Shown here piece after piece: positions 35,725 to 46,800 of a stretch of 64,000 bases of DNA (positions within the stretch are counted from its first letter, which is position 1; each line of letters begins with the position of its first letter). Made by a program: the position numbers and the translations under genes. This DNA is from Proteles cristata cristata. Lineage: Eukaryota > Chordata > Mammalia > Carnivora > Hyaenidae. Below the pieces are notes generated by a model. That model worked only from the letters and a program-made list of their open reading frames with translations. It did no database searches and was not told the DNA's origin. The DNA is taken from positions 744,001 to 808,000 of the forward strand of contig JAESUZ010000132.1 of the NCBI GenBank assembly GCA_017311185.1, in the 5' to 3' direction.

Positions 35725-37659
35725 GGGGGAAATGGTAAACCTTTATTTGGAAAAGAGAGCTTAAGTGACCACTTAAAATCCCTACTTAACTTCAGTTCCA
35801 AAACAGAAACAAATAAGAAAACAAGTAAAAGATCATCTATAAAACAATTGCCCTCTGCCACCTTGGGCTGTTTACACTGCATGTCCTGGCAGAAGAACAG
35901 TGATGGGCCAGAGTCCTGAAAAACAATAGGGCACTGACTTGAGACCATCTCAGGAGGCACCTGGGGGGAGAGAGTGAACAATGGGTGGGCTGTGGACAGG
36001 CGGGCCTGGGGCTCAGACAGGCACATGCCCAGTACCCAGGAAATAAAGTTCACAACATACATGCACAGATGAATTCCCCAGCACCCAGGCACAGAAAGCT
36101 TATAACCATGAACACAGCAGCAGAATTCAAGCTGGGTCTTTGGCTTTCAAAAAAAAAAAAAAAGTAAGAGAGCCTCTGGCTAACCACCCCTAACCCTGGC
36201 GCTCAAGCATTCCCTCGGTCCCATTCCGGAGCCAGGAGGGGCAACAGCAAGGCCAATCTGCAAGGACCGGTAGCTACTCTGGGACACAGGAGGACCAGCT
36301 GGCCCGGTAACACCTGGGCTGTACCCCAGCTGTGAAAGATTAAGGCATGCAGGTGACCCATGGGGGCAAGGGGTCCCCTGGATGGGCTACGGTAACCCTG
36401 TGCCAGAGGGGCGACGCTGGCAACGAGCAGCTGAGGCCTTGCCGGCCGCAACAAACCCCAAAACACTGCCACCTTGAGTTCTTGGACAGGCTTTGCTCAA
36501 GGCCACCTTCTGCGGAGACGGCTTGGCCTGAGCTAAATGCCAGGCTTTTCTAGAAGAAAATGGAAAGGCATGGGGGAGGCAAGGAGGTAGAGATGTGGGA
36601 AGCAAGGAACAGAAAACGGTTTCTGAGGTGCACAGAGGAAGAGAACAAGTCCCTGAGGGCCCGGGTCCCAGCTGAGGCAGCTGCACAGCCTGCCTGGCTC
36701 CTGCTCCTACCAGGCCTCCCACCCTTACCCCGGTTCTGCAGGGGGCAGAGTCCAGCAAGACCAGAGTTTCTTGAAGGTTCTTTTTCATCCTTTTAAACCT
36801 CAAATGACCATTCCAGCCCACTGACCCATACAGGGGTTTAAACTTTTGCCTTTCTCACGGCAGCCTGGGGAAAGGAACAAGCCCTAGAGAAAGCACGCCA
36901 GGCCTGTGAGGCGCTCCGGGTCGGGGGCTGGGCGGCACTGGGGCCGCAGCACATCCCCGATGCTGCTGCTCCAGGCTGTGCGGCCGTCTTTCCCAGAGCC
37001 CAGACGGTGAGTGTGCCCAGCTTGGCATGATGAACGCCTAATGAGACACAGAGGATAAAAGGGGAAAAGGGCCCACGCCCCTGCTGCTGCCTGCCAACCC
37101 CCAGCAGCCAGGCCGTGCTCTCAGCCCACCCCTAGGCCAACAGCCCCAGCGTGGAACGTGGGCTGATCAGAGGCAGGCACACCGGACAGAGCAGTCCCAC
37201 GCCGAGGGGACACATGCACGCTACACATGTATGGGCCTGGCAAGAAGGCTGGGCCCAGAGGTCAGGAAGGCAGGAAGAAGACTGGGTTCAAAGATACATC
37301 AAGAAACGGCCTGAAAGCAAATAACCAATGAGATCAATAGCTCCCACAACCCTGGTAATTAAAAATCAAGGGGGAGGACTGGATACATGGAAGGAAGCGG
37401 CATCTCCCCTTCAGCCTCTCCCAGGGCCACTGAGGATGTGGCACAGGATTAGGAAGAGGTTGGGGTGGGGCAGGGACCACAGGCAGAGAAAGTGGACAGG
37501 CCTGGAGAAAATCTAACCATAGGAAAAAGGGAATGGGGGAGGGATGGGGAGGGGATGGAAGTTTCTTGGATCTAAGTTTCCAAAAGCATGGGGTATTTCC
37601 ACAGTCTCTGATCCAGTGAGCTCTTCTGGAAGAGAAGCTCTCTTCCCCTGGGAGCCCCG
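35725..37659 (-). other. ANGEL1: ANGEL1 3' untranslated region
   Basis: About 1.9 kb with a T-run on the sense strand (A-run at 36150-36164 on plus). No coding frame or SINE was seen. Confidence 0.75.
35742..35747 (-). terminator. ANGEL1: ANGEL1 poly(A) signal
   Basis: TTTATT on the plus strand, AATAAA on the ANGEL1 strand. It gives a 3'UTR of about 1.9 kb from the stop at 37660. Cleavage would be near 35,720-35,730. Confidence 0.8.
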
Positions 37660-37820
37660 TCATGGGGCGGTGACTTCCATCCCAAAGCTGGCCAGCAGGC
37701 AGAGGTGGTCTGAAGAGCAGAAGGGGTTGGGTAAGCCGTTGGCAGCCCAGAGAATCTCTTCAGAGAGGAGGGAGAGACGGCCCAGAAGTTTGAGAGTCCC
37801 ATCTTGATAGAGCCTGCGAT
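37660..37820 (-). CDS. ANGEL1: ANGEL1 coding exon 10 and stop
   Basis: It starts after ...tgccccag|ATCGCAGG and encodes [17 protein letters not shown]..., the catalytic [11 protein letters not shown] (His653), and MEVTAP followed by TGA at 37662-37660. It continues as the 3'UTR. Confidence 0.96.
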
Positions 37821-40800
37821 CTGGGGCACAAAGCAGAAGCCAGTGGAGAAAGAAGCCATAGGTCACCGCCTGGGGGTGGCTGGGCCCTGGGGGAGCTACA
37901 TATGGAGGCTACATCCCCTCAGCCACCCCACCCTCCCTTACTTCCCCTGCTGCCTCTGGCTGAGGCCTCACTTTCTCAGACACTCTGTGATGCACCAACG
38001 AATGAAACAAGGTGGGTTCAGGGAGACTGTGGCAAATGGAGACCGTATGCCCAGGCTCAGCATTTATAAAATCTTTGGATTTTTTAAGAAAAGCTGGAAA
38101 TCCAGATTTTCTACATAAAATCTGATTTTTAACCTAGGCAATCAATTCAAACATTTTGAAAGACATGCTTTAAATAAGACAGGCATGGGGCTGACAGACT
38201 GCTACACTGTTTGCTGGTATCAGATGGAGAAACAAGAAACAGGGTCTCTAACCTAACCAAGCCCCTCACTAAATGGCTACCTTGTTCAAAATTTACTTAC
38301 CTCCTAGTACTCTATTTTTACCTCTTAAATAGAAGTGGGCCTGGTCTGCCCACCTCTCTCTAATGCTGCAAAAAGAGAAGGCAGACAAACAGCCTAGGGG
38401 AATTACAATGAGGATGACCAGCACCAGGTTATGTATGAAATCTGCTACTTTGCGAGTCAGGTCCCAGCAGCCCGAGCCATGTGACCAAACGCCTGACCTA
38501 CTATCAGCCATTCCCAGGGACTTTTGAAGGTGGCTTCTGTGAACCCAGGACCCACCAGGCTTACCAGTTCTGTTCCCATTCTCACAGGACTCAGCTGAGA
38601 AGAAGATGTAATCCACAGTTGTTCCAAGACCCAGGGGCATTGTGGTGACCTCTGGGCGGCCATGCTGGGGCAAAAAATGAGTATATACCGAAGTCAGGTG
38701 AAGGCAGTGCTGGATGGTACCTACAGTCCTACGGGAATGAAGGAGAAGATGTCAGTCAGCAAACATTACTGAATTTTTCTCAAAGTCACTTTCTCTGTGG
38801 GTTTTATAAATTTTTTAAGGGATGATCCCAAATAACTCCATCTCAGCAAATTACTTCCCATGCTAATAAGAGGTAGATGGTCTTAGCTAAAATTAGCCTA
38901 GGAACAGACACATTTATACTCAGTCCCCCTGACTTTCCTTACCCCACCAACTCTCCTACAATTACCTGGTAAAGTATAGCTAATGTGTCCCTGTCTGGGG
39001 GGGTGGGGGTGGAGGGGACAGCAAATCCTTCTGTGAAGCCTTACTCCCTGAGGAAAAGTGCACGGGTTTTTTGTCTGCAAGAACTTAGGTGAGTCACTTC
39101 TGGCCTCTGCACACCAACCCCTCCAAAGCTTAGCACATTTTAGGAGAAGAAAGAGCTCAGCAAAAACTACCCCCCTCAATGAGCCTCAGGAGAGCCAATG
39201 AGAATCTCATACACTCTGATAGGGGCTAGAAAGCAAGCAGGAAGATCACCTGGGCAAGACAGGCTCGGGCTCCGAGGTGTCTTCCTCAAGCACAGACTCA
39301 GCCCAGCCAGCAGGTCGCTCTACAGAAGACCAGAGAAAAAAGGTATTAATATTCACATATAGTTAAGAAGGGTCAGAACCTTGCACCCTGAAATCCTTCT
39401 CAGATCCTTAACTGGATTGTTACAAAAGGGGAAAGGGGAAAGAGAAAGGTAATGGGAAAAAGTAACAATGGACCAAAGTCAAAAACCCCAGGAAGGCAGG
39501 CAGAGGCCTTGAACACAGACATTTCTTCCTTGGCTCATCACCTCTTCAAATAATTTATTTAAAGTTATTCTTTAGAATAGGTAATAGAGTAATGTGGTAT
39601 AAAAATCAAATGTAGAGAAAAGTATCAGTGAAAAGTCTCCCTCCCACTCTCGGACTCCTGCCACTTAATTTACCTCTTGAGAAGCAACCAGTGTTACCAA
39701 ATTCCTGGTATATTCCTTCAGAAATTTTCTATCACATACCATCTGTTATATACATATATGCACATAGCATATAACATGTATACACACTTAAATAAACATA
39801 AATCTGTATACACACATAAAGAAAAAAGATACATAAGTCCAACATCAGGAAAGAATGAAGGGATACGATTACAGAGCCTACTGACATTAATAGGTGTTAT
39901 GGACTGAATGTACCTTCCCAAAGTATGTTGCAATCCTAATCTTCAATGAGATGGTATTTGGAGGTGGGCCTTTGAAGGTAATTTGGTCACGAGGGTGGAG
40001 CCCTCATGCATGGGACTAATGCCCTTATAAAAAGAATCCTACAGAGTTCCCTCACCCTCTTTCCACCATGTAAGGACACAAGAAGTTAGCACTCAGCAAC
40101 CCAGAAGAGGGCCCTCACCAGAACTAGACCATGCTGGCACCCTGATTGTGTACTTCTAGTATTCAGAACTGTGAGAAATAAGTTTCTGTTGTTTATAAAC
40201 CATCCAGGGAGGGGTGTTTTGTTATAATAGCCCACACTGATAAAGACAACAGGATAACAAGGATAAATAAAACTGACAAACCCTTAGCTAGATTGACCAA
40301 GAAAAAACAGACTCATTACTAAAGCCAGGAATGAAAGAAGGGCCACCACTACCAACCTTATAGGAATCTTTAAACTATGAGAATAGTATAAACAACTGCT
40401 TATAACCAACAAGTGAGAAAACTTAGATGAAATGGACAAATTTCTAAAAAGACACAAACTATGTAAACTGATTCAAGAAAAAATAGAAAATGTGAATAGC
40501 CTATAAGCAAGTAAAAAAACAATTAGTAATTTAAAAACTTCCCACGAAGAAAAGTCTAGGATTAGATGGCTTCACTGATGAATTCTGCCAAATGTTTAAA
40601 GAAGTAATACAAATCCTTCACAAATACTTTCAAAAAATAAGATGGGACACACTTCCCAATCCATGTTATGAGGTGTTACTCAGTTAATCAAAATTAGACA
40701 AAGACATCATAAAGAAAACTACAGAACAATATCCCCTGTGAATTTACATGCAAAATTCCCCAATGACTGTGATACCATGATTTATAAGAAGTATTTATTT

Positions 40801-43800
40801 GGCCTTGTCCACAGTTCCTGGCTCACGGCTCCCCAAACTCTTAGAATATCCTAAGAGATAACAGCAATAAAGGTGTCTTTTATTATATTATGAGGTGACT
40901 TTTGGAAAGCACTGAAAGATGGGGGCTGGTTACCAGAAAGACCAACCTGTTATTGGAGGGCTGGAACTCTGTCCCAATGCCCTGAACCTCCTGGGAAGGG
41001 AGCAGGGCTGGAGCTTGAATCACCAATGGCCAATGACTTAATCAACCCTATGTAATAAAGCCTCAGAGAGCTTCTGGGCTGGTGAACACGTGGAGGTTTG
41101 GAGAAAATGGCATGCCTAGAGAGGGCATGTAAGCTTCCCAAATACCTTGCCCTATGCATCTCTTCCATCTGGCTGCTCCTGAGTTTTCTGGGTTTTTTTT
41201 TAATGTTTTATTTATTTTTGAGAGAGAGAGAGAGAGACAGCGTGAGCAGGGGCGGAGCAGAGAGAGAGGGAGACACAGAATCTGAAACAGGCTCCAGGCT
41301 CTGAGCTGTCAGCACAGAGTCCAACGCAGGGCTCAAACCCATGAACATGAGATCATGACCTGAGCCAAAGTCGGACGCTCAACCGACTGAGCCACCCAGG
41401 TACCCCATGGCTGTTCCTGAGTTTTATCCCTTTATAATAAACTGGCAATCTAGTGAGTAAAATGCTTCTTTGAATTCTGTGAGCCATCATAGCAAATTAA
41501 TTAAACCCAAGGAAGTAGAGAGTCATGGGAACCTCTGATTTAGAACAGCCAGTTGGCCAGCAAATACAGGTAACAACCTGGACTTATGGCTGGCATCCCG
41601 AAGTCCACGGAGGGGGTTGTTGGAACCTATTTGTCAGAAGCACAGGCTGGGCTTGTGACTGGTATCTAAAGTTGGGGAAGGGGGCAGTCTTCTAGGACTG
41701 AGCCTTTCTTTAACCTGAAGAATCTGATGCTATCTCTGGGCATATGGTATCAGAATTGAATAGAATTTTTGCTGTGGGAGGAAACCCCCATCTTTCCCAT
41801 GTTGGAAATAAGTCTCAGAGAACCAAAAGAACATTGTATTAACAAACCAAATCCAGCAAAATGTAAAAATGATTATATACTATGACCAATTACAATTTAT
41901 CCTAGGAATGTAAAGTTGGTTTAACATCTGAAAATCAATTAATGTAATACATTATATTAATAGAATTCTGAAGGACAAAACCTACATGATCATCTGAGTA
42001 CACACAGAAAAAAACATTTGGCAAAATTCAACATCCCTTTATGGAAAGAAAAAACACATAAAAAAACTAGACACAGAAGAGAACATCTCCAACCAGCTAA
42101 AGGGAATCCACAAAAACTCCAGGGCTCACATCACACTTAATGGTGAAAGGCTGAAAGCTCTGCCTCTAAGATCAGGAACAGGACAAGGATGTCCACTTTC
42201 ACCACTTAACATTAAAGAGACCTAGCCAGGGGCGCCTGGGTGGCTTAGTCGGTTAAGCGTCCGACTTTCGCTTAGGTCATGATCTCGCAGTTCGTGGGTT
42301 CGAGCCCCGCGTCGGGCTCTGTGCTGACTGCCAGCTCAGAGCCTGGAGCCTGTTTCAGAGTCTGTGTCTCCCTCTCTCTCTGACCCTCCCCTGCTCACGC
42401 TGTCTCTCTCTCTCCTAGAAATAAATAAAAAAAACATTAAAAAAATAAAAAAATAAATAAAAATAAAGAGACCTAGCCAGGGCAATCCTGGGGAAGAAGA
42501 AATAAAAGCCATCCAGATCAGAATGGAAGAAGTAATGCTATTTCGGTGTCTAAAATGACTTAATCTTATATACAGGAAATTCTCAAAAATCCATTTAAAA
42601 AAACTATTAGAACTATAAATGAGTTCTCTGGCACAAAAACAGACACATAGACCAATGGAATAGAATAGAGAACTCAGAACTGGACCCACAAATGTATGGC
42701 CAACTAATCTTTGACAAAGCAGGAAAGAGTATCCAATGGAAAAAAGACAGCCTCTTTAACAGACGGTGCTGGGAAAACTGGACAGCAACATGCAGAAAAA
42801 TGAAACTAGATCACATTCTCACACCATACACAAAAATAAACTCAAAATGGATAAAGGACCTGAACATGAGGCAGGAAACCATCAAAACCCTAGAGGAGAA
42901 AGCAGGAAACAACCTCCTTGACCTCAATCGCAGCAATTTCTTACTTGACACATCCCCAAAGGCAAGGGAATCAAGAGCAAAAATAAACTATTGGGACTTC
43001 ATCAAGATAAAAGGCTTCTGCACGGCAAGGGAAACAATTCATAAAACTAATAGGCAACAGATGGAATGGGAAAAGATAGTTGCAAATGACATATTGAATA
43101 AAGGGCTAGTATCCAAAATCTATAAGGAACTCACCAAACTCCATACCCAAAAAAACAAATAATCCAGTGAAGAAATGGGCAGAAGAACCCATGAACAGAC
43201 ACTTCTCCAAAGAAAACACCCAGATGGCCAACAGACACATGAAACAATGCTCAGCATCTCTCCTCATCAGGGAAATACAAATCAAAACCATGCTGAGATA
43301 TCACTTCATGCCAGTCAGAGTAGCTAAAATGAACAAATCAGGAGACTAAAGATGCTGGTGAGGATGTAGAGAAACGGGCACCCTCCTACGCTGTTGGTGG
43401 AAATGTAAACTGGTGCAGCCCCTCTGGAAAACAGTGTGGAGATTCCTCAAAAAATTAACAATAGAACTCCCCTATGATCCAGCAATAGCACTGCTAGGAG
43501 TTTACCCCAAGAGATACAGGAGTACTGATTCATAGGAGCACATGTACCCCAATGTTCATAGCAGCACTTTCAACAATAGCCAAATCATGGAAAAAACCTA
43601 AGTGTACATCAACTGACAAATGGATCAAGAAGATGTGGTTTATCTATACAATGGAATACTACATGGCAATGAGAAAGAATGAAATCTGGCCATGTGTAGC
43701 AACATGCATGGAACTTGAGGAGCTGAGCGAAAGAAGTCAGGCAGAGAAAGACAGATACCATATGCTTTCACTTCTAAGAGGATTAGGAGACACTTAATGG

Positions 43801-46800
43801 AGGACCATGAGGGAGGAGAAGGGGAAAAACAGTTGGGGAGAGGGAGGGAGGCAAACAATGAGAGACTCTTGAACACTGAGAACAAACTGAGGGCTGATAG
43901 GGGTGGGGGAGAGTCGGACACTTAACCAACTGAGCCACCCAGGCACCCCTATTTTCTATTTCTAATTTTGCTGGCTGGTATCTCTGAACACAGTTGAATA
44001 ATGATAGTGGCCATCCTTGTCTTACCCCTGACTCTGACGGGGATGCTACTACAGACGCTGAGTTTTGGAGCTGAGATAAATGCTGTGGTTTGGTTTTCGC
44101 TCTGGTATTGTTTTTAATTTTCAGGCCTGTGGTGACTCCATTTCCGTTCTCTTGCTCCTCACCTCTGTGGTGCAAGCTGCTGCCACACACTCCAAGTGAC
44201 CAAGATTGTTGTAATTGTGAAAGAGATTACAGGGCATGCCTCAAAGATATGGTGGGTTCGGTTCCAGACCACCGCAATAAAGTGACTGACCAATAAAGCC
44301 AGTCAAATGAATTTTTTGGTTTCCCAGTGCCTATAAAAGTTATGTGTATACTGTCCTGTATTTTAAGTGTACAACAGCATTAGGTCTAAACAAAACAATG
44401 TACATACCTTAATTTAAAAAATACTCTATTGCAAAAAACTGCTAACCATCACTTGAACTTTCATCAAGTCATAATCTTTTTGCTGGTGGAAGGTCCTGCC
44501 CCAATGTCGAAGGCTCCTGACTAATCTGGGTGTTGGGTACAAATGATTTCTCTGTAGCCTACGATGCTGTTTAATACAACTTGTTCCCAAAGAACTTCTT
44601 TCAACATTAGAGTCAATACTCTCATGCGCTCCTGCTGCTTTATCAACTAAGTTCTAAATCCTTTGATGTCAACTATCTTTATAGCACCTTCACCAGGAGT
44701 AGATTCCATCTCAAGAAACCACTTTCTTTCCTCATCCATAAGGAGCAACTCCACATAATTAAAGTTTGATCATGAGATTGCAGCAATTCAGTACCATCTT
44801 CAAGCTCCAGTTTTTTTTAAGTTTTCTTAACATTTACTTACTTTTGAGAGAGAGAGAGAGACAGAGAGCATGAAAGAGCACAAGCACAAGATAGGGAGGG
44901 ACACAAAGAAGACACAGAATCCAAAGCAGGCTCCACCCTCCGAGCTGTCAGCACAGAGCCTGATGCAGGGCTTGAACTCACAAACTGTGAGATCATCATG
45001 ACCTGAGCAGAAGTCAAACACTTAACTGAATGAGCCACTCAGGCACCCCTTCAGAGTCCACTTCTAATCTAGTTTTTCTGCTGTTTCCACCACATCTGTA
45101 GTGACTTCCTGCACAGAAGTCTCAAACTCTTCAAAGTCATTCCTGGAATGATTCCTGGAATCAACTTTTTCCAAACTCCTGTTAATTAAGGCTGGTATTC
45201 TGACCTCTTCCCATGAATCACAAATGTTCTCAGTGACACCTAGAATGAGGAATCATTCCATTTAGAAACCTTCTAAAAGGTTTCAGTTTACATTGCCCAG
45301 ATCCAACAGAGGAATCACTACCTATGGTAACTACAGTTTTACAAAGTATATTTCTCCAATAATAAAACTTGAAAGTCAAAATCATTCCTTGAACTGTAAG
45401 CTTCACAATGGATCCTGAGTTGGCAGGCACGAAAACAACATTAATTTTGTTGTGCAGCTCCATCAGAGCTCTTGGGTGACCACGTGCATTGTCAGTGAGC
45501 AGTCATATTTTGAAAGGAATCCTTTTTTCTGAGCAGTAGCTCTCAACAGTGGGCTTAAAATATTTAGTACATCTCGTTGTAAACAGATATGCTGTCCTCC
45601 AGGCTTCCTTGTACAATTTATGGCTCACAGGCAGAGTTGATTTAGCGTAATTCTTAAGGGTCCTAGGATTTTTGGACTGGTAAATGAGCACTGGCTTTAA
45701 CTTAGTCACCAGCTATGTCAGCCCCTAACAAAATAGTCAGTCTGTCCTTTGAACTTTTGAAGCCAGGCAGTGACTTCTCCTCTGTGTGAAAATCCCATAT
45801 GGCCTCTTCCTCCAATACAAGGCTGTTTCATCTACATTGAAAATCTTTTAAGTGGAGCCACCCTCAGTAATTATCTTAGCTGGATCTTCTGGAGAACTTG
45901 CTGCTTCACCTTATGCTTTTCATGTTATGGAGATGGCTTCTTTCCTTAAATCTCAAGAACCAAGCCCTGCTAGCTTCAGATTTTTCTTCTGCACTTTCTT
46001 CACTGCTGTCTTCACAGAACTGAAGAGAGTTAGGGCCTTGCTCTGGACTAGGCTGTGGCTTAAAGAAATGCTGTGGCCAGGCTGCTCTTCTATCCAGACC
46101 ATTAACACTTTTCCCATCCATATCAGCAGTCAGGCTGTTGTGCTTTCTTATCATTCACGTGTTCACCGGAGAAGCACTTTTCATTTCCTTCAAGAACTTT
46201 CCTTAGCATTCACAACTTGCCTAACTACTTGGGGCAAGATGCCTAGCTTTTGCCTGTCTCAGCTTTTTTTTTTTTTTTTTTTTAATGTTTTATTTATTTC
46301 TAGGAGAGAGAGAGAGACAGCGTGAGCAGGGGAGGGTCAGAGAGAGAGGGAGTCACAGGCTCTGAAACAGGCTCCAGGCTCTGAGCTGGCAGTCAGCACA
46401 GAGCCCGACGCAGGGCCCGAACCCACGAACCGCGAGATCATGACCTAAGCGAAAGTCGGACGCTTAACCGACTAAGCCACCCAGGCGCCCCTGCCTGTCT
46501 CGGCTTTTAACATGCCTTCCTCACTAAGCTCAATCATTTCTAGCTTTTGATTTAGTAAGAGACATAGGATTCTTCCTTTTACTTGAACACTTAAAGGCCA
46601 TTGTAGGGTTACTAACTGACCTAATTTCACTATTGTTGTGTCTTGAGGAACAGGGAGGCCTAAGGAGAGGAAGAGAGAAAGACAGGGAAATGGCTGGTGG
46701 GTAGAGCAGTCAGAATACACAAAACATTTATCACTTAAGTTTGGCATCTTAAATGGGAGTGTTTCTTGACCCTCCAAAACAATTCCAATAATAACATCAA

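Larger units (their letters stand above)
40250..43910 (+). mobile_element. Nested L1 remains (ORF2 and 3' end), interrupted by another repeat and a SINE
   Basis: Plus-strand L1 ORF2 text runs at 40255-40765, resumes at about 41820, and continues past a SINE (42232-42463) to a 3' end near 43900. The C-terminal part is recognisable in three frames: 42692-43162 ([24 protein letters not shown]), 43167-43349 ([29 protein letters not shown]) and 43552-43797 ([29 protein letters not shown]). Stops and frameshifts separate them, so it is dead. The better preserved 3' half may be a younger insert than the 5' part. Confidence 0.85.
44640..46570 (-). pseudogene. Broken Tigger (pogo-like) transposase gene
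   Basis: Minus-strand pieces in order: [21 protein letters not shown] (46472-46560, DNA-binding start, cut by a SINE), [14 protein letters not shown] (45906-46154), [22 protein letters not shown] and [20 protein letters not shown] (45503-45709), [15 protein letters not shown] (45230-45463). These are typical of Tigger1 transposase. Frameshifts, stops and two SINE insertions make it non-functional. Confidence 0.85.

Noticed and set aside
39894..40249. Possible endogenous retrovirus with genes
   Set aside because: Only a solo MaLR-type LTR is seen; no gag, pol or env text flanks it.
42692..43797. Possible active L1 reverse transcriptase gene
   Set aside because: Only the C-terminal part is present, in three frames with stops, and the upstream part is split by other repeats.
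45852..46325. 157-codon plus-strand frame inside the Tigger element
   Set aside because: It is the complement of the transposase remnant, which is on the minus strand; its end runs into a SINE.
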